DNA of 60,596 bases from an uncultured Verrucomicrobiota bacterium (GTDB taxonomy: Bacteria > Verrucomicrobiota > Kiritimatiellia > Kiritimatiellales > Tichowtungiaceae): positions 1-60,596 of the forward strand of contig CAIKGD010000073.1 of assembly GCA_903826865.1 (NCBI GenBank), in the 5' to 3' direction. A program made the position numbers and the translations under genes. Under the pieces are notes generated by a model. The model was given only the letters and a program-made list of their open reading frames with translations. It searched no databases and was not told the origin of the DNA. Shown here piece after piece: positions 35,396 to 43,605 of this stretch. How positions within the stretch are numbered: position 1 is the stretch's first letter; each line of letters opens with the position of its first letter.

Positions 35396-36553
35396 ATGGC
35401 CGATTTTCTTGTATTCGAAGGGGTATCCAAACACTACGGCGAAATCCGCGCGGTCGATTCCGTTTCGCTCTCCATCAATAAAGGTGAAATTTTTTCCCTG
35501 CTCGGTCCGTCCGGCTGCGGCAAAACCACCTTGCTCCGCTGCTGCGCCGGATTTGAGGCTCCTGATGCGGGCCGCATCATTCTCGACGGACGCGACATTA
35601 CCGGTCTGCCGCCTCACGAGCGCAAGGTGAACACGGTTTTCCAGAACTACGCGCTTTTTCCGCACCTCACCATCCGCGACAACATTGCTTTCGGCCCGCG
35701 CATGGCGCGCTGGACCAAAGGCGAGATCGATAAGGAAGTTGCGCGGATGCTCGAACTGATTCAGATGGAAGATTATGCCGACCGCAAAGTGACCGAAATC
35801 AGCGGCGGGCAGAAACAGCGCGTCGCCATTGCCCGTGCGCTGATCAACCGTCCACAGGTGCTGCTGCTCGACGAACCGCTGGCCGCACTCGATCTCAAAC
35901 TGCGCCAGCGGATGCTGGTCGAACTCGATGCGATTCATGACGAAGTCGGCATTACGTTCGTGTATGTCACGCACGACCAGGGCGAGGCGATGGGCATCAG
36001 CGACCGCATTGCCGCGATGAACCGCGGGCGCATTGAGCAGATCGGCCGTCCGGTGGAAATCTATGAAGCGCCCCGCAGCAGTTTTGTCGCCGCCTTTATC
36101 GGCGACACCAATTTTTTCGACGGGATAGTGACCGAAGTGATGGACGGGCCGTACTGCCGCCTGCGCATTGAGGGCTTTCCCGATGTGCTGGCGTGGAACG
36201 ACAAAGGCCTTTTGCCGGGTAATGCCGTTCATCTTAGTCTGCGGCCCGAAAAGTTCAAAATCTGGCGCGAGCTGCCTGAACCGCTGCCGAACCGTAATTT
36301 GGTGCAGGGAACTGTCGAAGATGTCATCTATCTTGGTTCACACACGAAATACTGGGTGCGCGTCGAAGACTACCGCCTCGGCCTTCACCAGCAGCACAGC
36401 CGCTATCTGCTCGATACGCGTCCGATCACCTGGGGCGAAAAGGTCTGGCTGTCATGGTTTGCCGACGACTCCTGCATGCTGGAACGCTATAAAGCCGAGG
36501 ACGAAAACCTGCTTGTTCTGCCGGATACGGAAGCGGAGCCCGCACGTGCATGA
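35396..36553 (+). CDS. potA: Spermidine/putrescine ABC transporter ATP-binding protein
   Basis: A 385-residue ATPase of the polyamine importer. Walker A LLGPSGCGKTTLL, Q-loop VFQNYALFPHLT, signature EISGGQKQRVAIARAL, Walker B VLLLDEPLAALD, H-loop VYVTHDQGEA, then a TOBE regulatory domain from about residue 280. First gene of a potABCD operon in which each gene overlaps the next by ATGA. Confidence 0.95.
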   Translation: MADFLVFEGVSKHYGEIRAVDSVSLSINKGEIFSLLGPSGCGKTTLLRCCAGFEAPDAGRIILDGRDITGLPPHERKVNTVFQNYALFPHLTIRDNIAFGPRMARWTKGEIDKEVARMLELIQMEDYADRKVTEISGGQKQRVAIARALINRPQVLLLDEPLAALDLKLRQRMLVELDAIHDEVGITFVYVTHDQGEAMGISDRIAAMNRGRIEQIGRPVEIYEAPRSSFVAAFIGDTNFFDGIVTEVMDGPYCRLRIEGFPDVLAWNDKGLLPGNAVHLSLRPEKFKIWRELPEPLPNRNLVQGTVEDVIYLGSHTKYWVRVEDYRLGLHQQHSRYLLDTRPITWGEKVWLSWFADDSCMLERYKAEDENLLVLPDTEAEPARA

Positions 36554-37434
36554 CAACGGTTGCAAAGAAAAAGTGGCACGAATGGCTGATTACCGGCCCG
36601 TCCTTCATCTGGCTGCTGATTTTCTTCATTATTCCGACGATGATTGTTTTCGCAATCACCTTTAAGCCTTCGACGCCGTTTGGCGGCATCGGAGACGGGT
36701 GGACGCTCAACACGCTGTTCAGTCTGCGCAACCCGAACTATCCGGCCATCATCTGGCGCACAGTCTGGCTGAGCGTCGTTTCCACCGCCATCTGCCTGCT
36801 GCTGGCGGTACCGTGCGGCTACTGCATTGCCCGCGCCCCGAAGCGCAGCCGCGATATTCTTCTTCTCCTTGTTATCATTCCGTTCTGGACCAACTTTCTG
36901 ATTCGTATTTTTGCCTGGAAAGTACTGCTGCATCCCGAAGGCATGCTCAAGCAGGCGCTGGTTTTTTTACACCTCTGCTCGCCCGACGCCACGCTCCTCT
37001 ACAATCCGGTCACGGTTCTGCTGGTGATCATCTACACCTACCTGCCTTTCGCCATTCTGCCGGTTTATGCCGCCGCCGAGAAATTCGACTATTCGCTCAT
37101 CGAAGCCGCGCGCGACCTGGGCGCTTCCCATTTCAGAGCCTTCCGGCGGATTTTTCTGCCGGGTATCAGCCGCGGCGTCTGGACGGCCGTCCTGATGGTT
37201 TTTATTCCGGCGCTCGGCTCCTATGTTATTCCCGACATTGTCGGCGGGCCGGGCAGTGAAATGATCGGTAATAAAATTGCCCAGCGCACCTTTGTCGACC
37301 GCAACCTGCCGCACGCCAGCGCACTGGCCGCGCTGTTGACGCTGGCCGTCATGGTTCCGCTGATGATTACACTGGTGCATCATTACCGGCAGCCGCCGGT
37401 TGCACCGAAGAAAGGGAAGGAGGCGGCGCAATGA
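36550..37434 (+). CDS. potB: Spermidine/putrescine ABC transporter permease PotB
   Basis: A 294-residue inner-membrane permease with about six hydrophobic helices and the cytoplasmic EAA loop (LIEAARDLGASHFRAFRRIFLPG) near residue 195 that contacts PotA. It overlaps potA and potC by 4 bp at each end. Confidence 0.93.
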   Translation: MTTVAKKKWHEWLITGPSFIWLLIFFIIPTMIVFAITFKPSTPFGGIGDGWTLNTLFSLRNPNYPAIIWRTVWLSVVSTAICLLLAVPCGYCIARAPKRSRDILLLLVIIPFWTNFLIRIFAWKVLLHPEGMLKQALVFLHLCSPDATLLYNPVTVLLVIIYTYLPFAILPVYAAAEKFDYSLIEAARDLGASHFRAFRRIFLPGISRGVWTAVLMVFIPALGSYVIPDIVGGPGSEMIGNKIAQRTFVDRNLPHASALAALLTLAVMVPLMITLVHHYRQPPVAPKKGKEAAQ

Positions 37435-38201
37435 AACGCAGCCGCGTCCCGTTCTACACCACGCTGGCCGTGCTGGTTTTCTTCTACCTGCCGCTCATTA
37501 TTCTGTCGGTGAACTCCTTTAACGATTCACGCTACGGCGGGCCGTGGAACGGTTTTACCGTTCGCTGGTACGTCCGGCTTTTTCAGGACCGCCAGATATG
37601 GCATGCACTGCAGAACACGCTGGTCATCGCCGTCGGTGCGACGGTTGTTTCAATGGTGGTCGGCACCATGGCGGCTTTTGCGCTGAACCGTTACCGTTCA
37701 CGGCTCCAGATGACACATTACGGTATGATTTACGCGCCGCTCATTGTTCCTGACATTCTCATGGGTATGAGTCTGCTGCTGTTCTTCGTCGCGCTGAACG
37801 TCAAGCTCGGCCTTTTCACCATCTTTCTGGCCCATGTCACGTTCTGCGTCAGCTATGTCGCCATGGTCGTTCTCAGCCGGTTGCAGGACTTTGACTTCAG
37901 CCTGATGGAGGCGGCGCAGGATCTGGGTGCCAGCCACTGGACAGCCTTCCGCCGCGTTATGCTCCCGCTGATCATGCCCGGCATCGCCGCAGGCGGACTG
38001 CTGGCTTTCACGCTGTCGCTCGACGATTTCGTTGTGACCTTTTTTGTTGCCGGGCCGGGCTCGACAACTCTGCCGATTCACATTTACAGTATGATGAAAC
38101 ACGGCGCGCCGGCCGTCATCAACGCACTTTCAGTGATCCTTTTGCTGGTCACGTTTGTGCTGGTGAGCGCCAGCCGCACAATAAGGGAGAAACTATCATG
38201 A
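37431..38201 (+). CDS. potC: Spermidine/putrescine ABC transporter permease PotC
   Basis: A 256-residue permease, partner of PotB in the channel. About six helices; EAA loop LMEAAQDLGASHWTAFRRVM near residue 165; LSLDDFVVTFFVAGPGSTTLPI is a PotC/PotI landmark. Start and stop both overlap neighbours (ATGA). Confidence 0.93.
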   Translation: MKRSRVPFYTTLAVLVFFYLPLIILSVNSFNDSRYGGPWNGFTVRWYVRLFQDRQIWHALQNTLVIAVGATVVSMVVGTMAAFALNRYRSRLQMTHYGMIYAPLIVPDILMGMSLLLFFVALNVKLGLFTIFLAHVTFCVSYVAMVVLSRLQDFDFSLMEAAQDLGASHWTAFRRVMLPLIMPGIAAGGLLAFTLSLDDFVVTFFVAGPGSTTLPIHIYSMMKHGAPAVINALSVILLLVTFVLVSASRTIREKLS

Positions 38202-39235
38202 AGAAAATGACCGCGATGATCCTGCCGGGGCTTCTCTGTGCGATGCTGCTCAGCGGTTGCTCCGATCCCCGTCCTGTCCTCAACATCTACAACTGGGCGG
38301 ACTATATGAATCCCGCTGTTCTCAAAAAATTTGAGAAGCAGTACAACTGCCGCATCGTGCTCGACACCTTTGACTCCAACGAGGCCATGTACGCCAAGCT
38401 CAAAGCCGGCGCGCAGGGTTACGATCTCATCTTCCCCACTTCCTATATGGCCGGTATCATGAAAGAGCAGGGGATGCTTCAGCCGCTTAAACAGGAACTC
38501 ATTCCGAACATTAAAAACGTGGACCGCAAATATCTGGCGCTCACGCAGGATCCGCAGATGGAATACGGCGTGCCCTACCTGATCAGCGTCTCCGGTATCG
38601 GTTACAACAAAGCCCGGCTTGGCGAACTGCCGCCCACCTGGGAACTTTTCGGCCGGCCGGATATCACCCGCCGCTGCACCTTGCTCAACGATATGCGCGA
38701 ATCCATCGGCGCGGCACTCAAAGGTCTTGGTTACAGCCTTAACACAACCAGTTCTAAAGAGCTCGCTGAAGCGCAGCAGGTGCTGATTGCGTGGAAGAAA
38801 AATATCGCCAAGTTTGAAGTCGAAGAAGCCCTGCGCGGACTTTCTTCCTCCGAATTCCTGCTCGTGCACGCCTATAACGGCGACATCCTGCAGGCCATGA
38901 CCGAGAATAAAGACCTCGGCTTCCTGGTTCCGAAAGAAGGCACTTCGATTGCCAGTGACGATATGGTCATTCCGGTCACCGCCGATCAGGTCGAGCTCGC
39001 CCATGCCTTCATCAACTTCATTCATGAGCCGGCCAATGCCGCCGAAAACATGGAGTTTGTCTCCTACCTCTCGCCCAATCTCGAGGGGCAGGAACTGGTC
39101 AGCGAAGCATTCCGGACGAACCCCGCTATCTTCATTGATCCGGCGGTTATCGCGAAGAGCGAAGTCATCCGCGATCTGGGTAAAGACAACGATAAATATA
39201 CCCGCGTCTGGGATGCTGTAAAAGCTGCCGAATAA
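38198..39235 (+). CDS. potD: Polyamine-binding lipoprotein PotD
   Basis: A 345-residue solute-binding protein with a lipoprotein signal (MLLSGC lipobox, Cys near residue 22). LNIYNWADYMNPAVLKKFEK, DLIFPTSYMAGIM and YGVPYLISVSGIGYN are characteristic of PotD/PotF. It delivers polyamine to PotBC in the periplasm. With AguAB elsewhere in the window the cell appears able to make and import putrescine. Specificity between putrescine and spermidine is not clear. Confidence 0.93.
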   Translation: MKKMTAMILPGLLCAMLLSGCSDPRPVLNIYNWADYMNPAVLKKFEKQYNCRIVLDTFDSNEAMYAKLKAGAQGYDLIFPTSYMAGIMKEQGMLQPLKQELIPNIKNVDRKYLALTQDPQMEYGVPYLISVSGIGYNKARLGELPPTWELFGRPDITRRCTLLNDMRESIGAALKGLGYSLNTTSSKELAEAQQVLIAWKKNIAKFEVEEALRGLSSSEFLLVHAYNGDILQAMTENKDLGFLVPKEGTSIASDDMVIPVTADQVELAHAFINFIHEPANAAENMEFVSYLSPNLEGQELVSEAFRTNPAIFIDPAVIAKSEVIRDLGKDNDKYTRVWDAVKAAE

Positions 39236-39240
39236 CTGCC

Positions 39241-39259
39241 TTTTCCAAAGTTTGGAATT
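39241..39259. repeat. 19-bp palindrome copy after potD
   Basis: TTTTCCAA-AGT-TTGGAATT, six bases after the potD stop and directly before the terminator stem, the same arrangement as after rpsD. Confidence 0.75.
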
Positions 39260-39262
39260 GCC

Positions 39263-39289
39263 GCCGCGTCCGTTGGGCGCGGCTTTTTT
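39263..39289 (+). terminator. Intrinsic terminator of potABCD
   Basis: GCCGCGTCC-GTT-GGGCGCGGC followed by TTTTTT. The T-run reaches the stop codon of the convergent AmrS-like gene. Confidence 0.88.
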
Positions 39290-40163
39290 ATTTGGCGATA
39301 TGAATGTTGCCGAGGTGGACGCGCCGCAGGCCGTTGTGTTCGGCGATACTCTTGGCCTGAAGCAGACTTTCCACCGGCGTCGGCGGTGCTTCGTTCCATT
39401 CGCGGGTCGGGCGGTAAGCGCTGAAGTGCCACGGAACGTCCGGCCCGAGGCTGGCAACCGCCCATTTGGTCATGGCATCAATCTCGGCAGGCGAATCGTT
39501 CCATCCCGGTATAAGCAGGGTTGTCACTTCGAGATGAACGCCGGTTTCCCGCATGATGTAAACCAGTGTGTCGAGTACCGGCTGGAGCGTCGCGCCGCAC
39601 AGTTTCTGGTAGAATCGGTCGGTGAAAGCTTTTAAATCCACGTTGGCGGCGTCCATGTACGCATAAAATTCTTTGCGCGCATCCGCTTCAATCCAGCCGT
39701 TTGTCACCGCCACTGTTTTCAATCCGTATGCATGGCAGACCTTGGCCGTATCCACGGCGAACTCCAGAAAGACGAGCGGTTCGTTGTAGGTGAAAGCCAC
39801 GCTTTCGCAACCGGACCGGATCGCTGCTTCGGCTATCTCTTCCGGCGTAATGGCGGTTCCCTCTAGTCTGGCGGCGCGGCTCAAATGGCAGTTCTGGCAG
39901 AATTTACATGTCAGATTGCAGCCGACGGTGCCGAACGACAGCACGCTGGAGCCGGGAAGAAAATGGTAGAGAGGCTTTTTCTCAATCGGATCCACCGCCA
40001 GTCCGCAGATGAGTCCGTAGGACGCGGCGATCAGTTCGTCACCATTCCGCTGTCGCACCAGACAGGCACCGTGTTTCCCGTCCGCGATGCGGCAGTGCCG
40101 CGGGCAGAGCGTACACTCAATCAAGGCATCATCCCTCAAATGCCAGTAACGCGCCGTTTTCAT
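39288..40163 (-). CDS. amrS: AmmeMemoRadiSam-system radical SAM enzyme (AmrS-like)
   Basis: About 291 residues. N-terminal CTLCPRHCRIADGKHGAC cysteine region, radical SAM motif CNLTCKFCQNCHLS, then AFTYNEPLVFLEF and DLKAFTDRFYQKLCGATL. The family is of uncertain function and usually occurs with AmrA and AmrB proteins, which are absent here. The protein ends at VHLGNIHIAK, whereas the relatives I recall continue past the LGN point with a CxxC zinc-like segment, so the C-terminus looks short. I start at ATG 40161-40163, MKTARYWHL. Confidence 0.85.
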   Translation of the reverse strand: MKTARYWHLRDDALIECTLCPRHCRIADGKHGACLVRQRNGDELIAASYGLICGLAVDPIEKKPLYHFLPGSSVLSFGTVGCNLTCKFCQNCHLSRAARLEGTAITPEEIAEAAIRSGCESVAFTYNEPLVFLEFAVDTAKVCHAYGLKTVAVTNGWIEADARKEFYAYMDAANVDLKAFTDRFYQKLCGATLQPVLDTLVYIMRETGVHLEVTTLLIPGWNDSPAEIDAMTKWAVASLGPDVPWHFSAYRPTREWNEAPPTPVESLLQAKSIAEHNGLRRVHLGNIHIAK

Positions 40164-40238
40164 AATCCGATCATACAAACGCCTTTCATAAAGAGCAAAT
40201 ATAGAGAACGGAACGTGACGTCAAACGGTGGAAGAAAA

Positions 40239-40257
40239 GTTTCCAATGGTTGGAAAA
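40239..40257. repeat. 19-bp palindrome copy in the amrS-lipA divergent gap
   Basis: GTTTCCAA-TGG-TTGGAAAA within the 183-bp region between divergent amrS and lipA. The rest of the gap is A+T-rich and probably holds both promoters, though I cannot assign hexamers with confidence. Confidence 0.75.
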
Positions 40258-40346
40258 GCGGTTATCCTTATTCCTGATTGGGTTTTGCATAGAATTCGGC
40301 AGTGTATATGGTGAAATGAACGAAATGGCAACCGGTCTGATTTGAA

Positions 40347-41225
40347 ATGAATGATCTGCCTCTATCTGAAAAACTGAGACCAAAGGCGCAGCGGCTGCCG
40401 TCGTGGATGCGGCGGCCGATTGCGACGGATGAGCAGTATCCGGATGTGCAGAAACTTTTGGCGAGTCTTCAGCTGAATACGGTTTGCGCCAGCGCGAAGT
40501 GTCCGAACCGTCACGAGTGCTGGAACCGCGGAACGGCGACGGTAATGATTCTCGGCAATACCTGCACGCGCAACTGCCGCTTCTGCAATGTGAATACCGG
40601 CAAACCGGAACCGGTTGATGCCGGTGAACCGGCGCGCGTGGCCGAAGCCGCCAAGCGGCTGAATCTGAAACACATCGTGATTACCAGCGTGACGCGTGAT
40701 GACCTGCCTGACGGCGGCGCGAACGCTTTTGCAGTGACGATTCGTGCGGTGAAGGAGGCGATGCCGGGAGCGTCGGTCGAAGTTCTGACACCTGATTTTG
40801 TGGAACACCTCGATACGGTGCTGGATGCAAAGCCGGACGTATTCAACCACAATGTTGAAACCGTAAAGCGGTTGCAGGCGGTGATCCGTCCGCAGGCGAG
40901 TTATGAAAAGTCGCTTGCCACATTGCGCAAGGCGGCGGAGCGGGGCGGGGTGCAGGTCAAGTCGGGTCTGATGCTGGGACTGGGCGAAACCGACGAAGAA
41001 ATTTTCCAATGTCTGGAAGATTTATATACGGCAGGTGTCCGCCTGCTGACGCTGGGACAATATCTGGCTCCGACGAGGGATCATTATCCGGTTGAACGCT
41101 TTATTTCTCCGGAGCATTTTGATGTACTGGCTGTACGGGCCAGGGCAATCGGATTTGAAGGCGTGGCGGCCGGGCCGCTGGTGCGCTCTTCTTACCGGGC
41201 CGACGAGCTGGCTCGCGCAAACTGA
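40347..41225 (+). CDS. lipA: Lipoyl synthase
   Basis: A 292-residue radical SAM enzyme that inserts two sulfurs into protein-bound octanoyl groups to form lipoate. Auxiliary cluster cysteines in TVCASAKCPNRHECWNRG and the radical SAM motif CTRNCRFCNV are both present; HIVITSVTRDDLPDGGA, FNHNVETVKRLQ and LTLGQYLAPTRDHYPVERF are typical. No lipB is adjacent. Confidence 0.96.
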   Translation: MNDLPLSEKLRPKAQRLPSWMRRPIATDEQYPDVQKLLASLQLNTVCASAKCPNRHECWNRGTATVMILGNTCTRNCRFCNVNTGKPEPVDAGEPARVAEAAKRLNLKHIVITSVTRDDLPDGGANAFAVTIRAVKEAMPGASVEVLTPDFVEHLDTVLDAKPDVFNHNVETVKRLQAVIRPQASYEKSLATLRKAAERGGVQVKSGLMLGLGETDEEIFQCLEDLYTAGVRLLTLGQYLAPTRDHYPVERFISPEHFDVLAVRARAIGFEGVAAGPLVRSSYRADELARAN

Positions 41226-41337
41226 AGTTTGCTTGAATTTTAAAATCTGACCGCCGCAGGCAGAGGCCATCGAAAAGCGATGGCAATGAGCGAAGTGAAT
41301 GGCAATACCGAAGTACGAAACAAAACTTTAAATCATG

Positions 41338-41398
41338 AAATTCAAAACACCAAATGGTTCGAAATAATTCCGGATTTCGTGTTTAGTGTTTCGAATTT
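41338..41398. repeat. A+T-rich inverted repeat
   Basis: AAATTCAAAACACCAAA (41338-41354) and TTTAGTGTTTCGAATTT (41382-41398) are complementary at 15 of 17 positions around a 27-base loop. It fills the lipA-GT2 gap and encodes nothing. Similar A+T-rich palindromes border the two IVS-like elements, so it could be an empty remnant of such an element. Confidence 0.6.
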
Positions 41399-41419
41399 GC
41401 GAAGGGAACCCGAATTGAC

Positions 41420-42157
41420 ATGGCAATCATTGAACAGCGCAGAGAAGTGGAAAAGGTTGCGATACTGATCCCGGCTTTTTGCGAGGAACGGACCGTCGCC
41501 GACGTGGTGACGCAGGCCCGGATATGCGTACCGGATGTGATTGTGGTGGACGATGCTTCGACGGATGAAACCGCCGCGCGCGCCGAAGCCGCCGGAGCGC
41601 TGGTAATCCGTCGCAAGGTGAATCACGGTAAAGGGGCCGCGCTGACTGAGGGATTCAGGTACATACTGGCGCAGGGATTCGATGCGGTGATCGCGCTGGA
41701 TGCCGACGGGTTTCATGATCCGTCTGAGATTTCAAAATTTCTGGAGACCTATTACCGGACTCATCTGCCGGTACTCATCGGTAACCGCATGGCGGATGTC
41801 CGGCGCGTGCCGGTGGTACGGCGCTGGACGATCCGGATGATGAGTTTCTGGCTCGACCGTCTGCTGGGCGTATATGTGCCTGATCCGCCATGCGGTTTCC
41901 GTTTTTACCGCTGCGATGTGCTGCCGTTTCTTCTCGAGGAGGAGTCGTCGCTTCCATCCGAATTTGAAACACTGCTCAATATCGCTTCCCGGCGTATTCG
42001 GGTCGGTTCGGTTCGCGTTACCAAGTTGCCCAAACGCCACAAGAGTCTGATTGCTCCGTTTCGCGATTTAATCCGTTTTGCCCGGGCACTCCGTAAATAC
42101 TATAAAAAAATACGCAAATCCCGGAAAACAGTCCGGCTTGTTGAGGAAGAAATATGA
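41420..42157 (+). CDS. Glycosyltransferase family 2 (DPM1-like)
   Basis: A 245-residue GT2 enzyme: AILIPAFCEERTVADVV, VIVVDDASTDETAARAEAAG (DDAS), a DxD-type LDADGFHDP, and a basic C-terminus with no clear membrane anchor. It resembles dolichyl/polyprenyl-phosphate mannose synthases, which charge a lipid carrier with sugar. The GT-C type membrane protein at 46829-48625 could use such a sugar-phosphate lipid; this link is inference. Confidence 0.85.
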   Translation: MAIIEQRREVEKVAILIPAFCEERTVADVVTQARICVPDVIVVDDASTDETAARAEAAGALVIRRKVNHGKGAALTEGFRYILAQGFDAVIALDADGFHDPSEISKFLETYYRTHLPVLIGNRMADVRRVPVVRRWTIRMMSFWLDRLLGVYVPDPPCGFRFYRCDVLPFLLEEESSLPSEFETLLNIASRRIRVGSVRVTKLPKRHKSLIAPFRDLIRFARALRKYYKKIRKSRKTVRLVEEEI

Positions 42158-42179
42158 GGTCCGCAACGGCGGCCTTCTT

Positions 42180-42209
42180 TTGACAACCTATGGGGCGATG
42201 AATTACGTT
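42180..42209 (+). promoter_or_regulatory. Candidate promoter of the NifU-like gene
   Basis: A perfect TTGACA at 42180-42185 is followed 18 bp later by TACGTT (42204-42209), about 25 bp before the ATG. The -10 is weak. Confidence 0.35.
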
Positions 42210-42233
42210 TTATTAAATGAGAGGATATAAATT

Positions 42234-42482
42234 ATGAACGATGCGGAAATTCTTGAAGCGGTGGAAAAAGTAATGAGTGCGGAAGTGAGTCCGGCGCTGG
42301 CTGCTCACGGCGGCGGCGCAAAGATTGTCACCGTCAAAGACGGCAAAGTTTACGTGGAACTGCAGGGCGGCTGCCGCGGCTGCATGGGCGCGCGCATGAC
42401 GATGAAAAACGGTATCGAACGTCTGCTCAAAGAAAAAATTCCCGGCGTTCTGGAAGTCATTGATGCCACCAACCACGGCTAG
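42234..42482 (+). CDS. NifU-like Fe-S scaffold domain protein
   Basis: An 82-residue stand-alone NifU C-terminal (Nfu) domain. The cluster-binding motif is GGCRGCMGARMTMKNGIE, a CxxC near residues 45-48. Such proteins carry and deliver 4Fe-4S clusters. It sits just downstream of lipA, amrS and a probable Fe-S nuclease in the same region, whose products would need clusters. AGAGGATATAA precedes the ATG. Confidence 0.93.
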   Translation: MNDAEILEAVEKVMSAEVSPALAAHGGGAKIVTVKDGKVYVELQGGCRGCMGARMTMKNGIERLLKEKIPGVLEVIDATNHG

Positions 42483-42523
42483 AGAGCATCAGGAAATGTC
42501 ATGGCCATTTACTTTGTTTGTGG

Positions 42524-42569
42524 CGCAGGCGCCTTCGCCTGCGAAATTCGGCAGACGGGGGCGTCTGCC
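42524..42569. repeat. Two tandem perfect GC-rich hairpins
   Basis: CGCAGGCG-CCTT-CGCCTGCG (42524-42543) and GGCAGACG-GGGG-CGTCTGCC (42550-42569), in the 150-bp gap after the NifU-like gene. They may end its transcript. Confidence 0.75.
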
Positions 42570-42632
42570 CCACGTGTGTTCAGAGCGGCACAGGCTACCG
42601 TTTTTCCCAGCCCGCTCTAACGGAGGCCGGAT

Positions 42633-43193
42633 TTGAGCTGGCACATTCTATTGATCGGGCTTTTGATTTTCTGCGCCCGCATTGTAGACGTTTCCATCGG
42701 TACGCTCCGGACGATTGTCACCGTGCAGGGGCGGACGCGGCTGGCGTTTGCGCTCGGCTTTATGGAAGTCACGCTCTGGGTGACCATTATTTCCACCATT
42801 GTAAAACAGATCCACACTGCACCACTGCTGGCGGTTTTTTACGGACTCGGCTTTGCCACCGGCAACGTCGTCGGCATTGCGCTGGAGCGCAAACTCGCGC
42901 TGGGGCATGTGGCACTGCGCGCGTTCACCCGTAAATCCGGCGGTGCGATTGCCCGGCAGTTGCGCGTCGCGGGGCAGGTTGTTACCACGTTTGAGGGCGA
43001 AGGGCGGAATGGCCCGGTGACGGAACTGCTGGTGGTCTGCCGTCGCAGAGACATCAAATGGATTCTTGATCTCATCAAAGCGGAAGATGCCGACGCCTTC
43101 TACATCATCGAACAGGCCCGCGAAGTCAGCCATCCGCAAATGCCGGTCTACGAAGAACCGACCGGCTGGCGCGCCGTCCTTAAACGGAAGTAA
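42633..43193 (+). CDS. UPF0316/DUF2179-type membrane protein
   Basis: A 186-residue protein with three hydrophobic segments in the first 90 residues (ILLIGLLIFCARIVDVSIGTLRTI, FMEVTLWVTIISTIV, LLAVFYGLGFATGNVVGI) and a soluble C-terminal DUF2179-like domain (LRVAGQVVTTFEGEGRNGPV, AEDADAFYIIEQAREV). The function is unknown. The start is TTG at 42633, chosen because GGAGG lies six bases upstream. Confidence 0.85.
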   Translation: MSWHILLIGLLIFCARIVDVSIGTLRTIVTVQGRTRLAFALGFMEVTLWVTIISTIVKQIHTAPLLAVFYGLGFATGNVVGIALERKLALGHVALRAFTRKSGGAIARQLRVAGQVVTTFEGEGRNGPVTELLVVCRRRDIKWILDLIKAEDADAFYIIEQAREVSHPQMPVYEEPTGWRAVLKRK

Positions 43194-43207
43194 AGTTTCG
43201 AAAGAAT

Positions 43208-43471
43208 TTAGGCGTCATTGGCTTTTTTTAGAGCACCTATTAAGCGTTGGAGCCAATAGAGTAGCAACCCAACAGCATAGATAGTTCCTAGAACTGTGAC
43301 GGGGATAACTAATAATTCTGCTGGTCCTTGAAGTAGCATGAACCCTATCGCGTACCCAGCGAGACAACAGGCCACCGAGTGTGCAGTTCGGTTTAGCCAT
43401 TTCGGGTAGGAATTAGTCTTTGGCATAGCTATTTCTCCAGAGTAGGTGTCTAGCAGTTTGGAATTATTCAT
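43208..43471 (-). CDS. Small membrane protein, unknown function
   Basis: An 87-residue protein with two hydrophobic stretches (SVACCLAGYAIGFMLL, LLVIPVTVLGTIYAVGLLLYWL). No recognised family. A second in-frame ATG at codon 16 (MPKTNSYPKW) could be the true start. It is A+T-richer than its neighbours and convergent with the UPF0316-type gene. Confidence 0.5.
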   Translation of the reverse strand: MNNSKLLDTYSGEIAMPKTNSYPKWLNRTAHSVACCLAGYAIGFMLLQGPAELLVIPVTVLGTIYAVGLLLYWLQRLIGALKKANDA

Positions 43472-43548
43472 AGGTAACTACCTTTATCTTGCTCGGAAGT
43501 CAAACTTGCGGTCTGAAAGTTGTTGGTCATTCTGGCGCTATTAAGCGG

Positions 43549-43576
43549 TTGAAATCCGGCGGGTGTGTGGTACAAA
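43549..43576 (+). promoter_or_regulatory. Candidate promoter of the kinase operon
   Basis: TTGAAA (43549-43554) and TACAAA (43571-43576) are separated by 16 bp, about 30 bp before the kinase start codon. Confidence 0.35.
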
Positions 43577-43605
43577 TTGTCCCGGTTTAAGCGGAGTATT
43601 TCCCT

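Noticed and set aside
43194-43605. Integron cassette around the small membrane protein
   Set aside because: The small A+T-rich gene of unknown function suggested a cassette, but I could not find paired attC core sites (GTTRRRY with its inverse) at both ends, nor an integrase. The same was concluded for 34460-34840 and 16548-17123.
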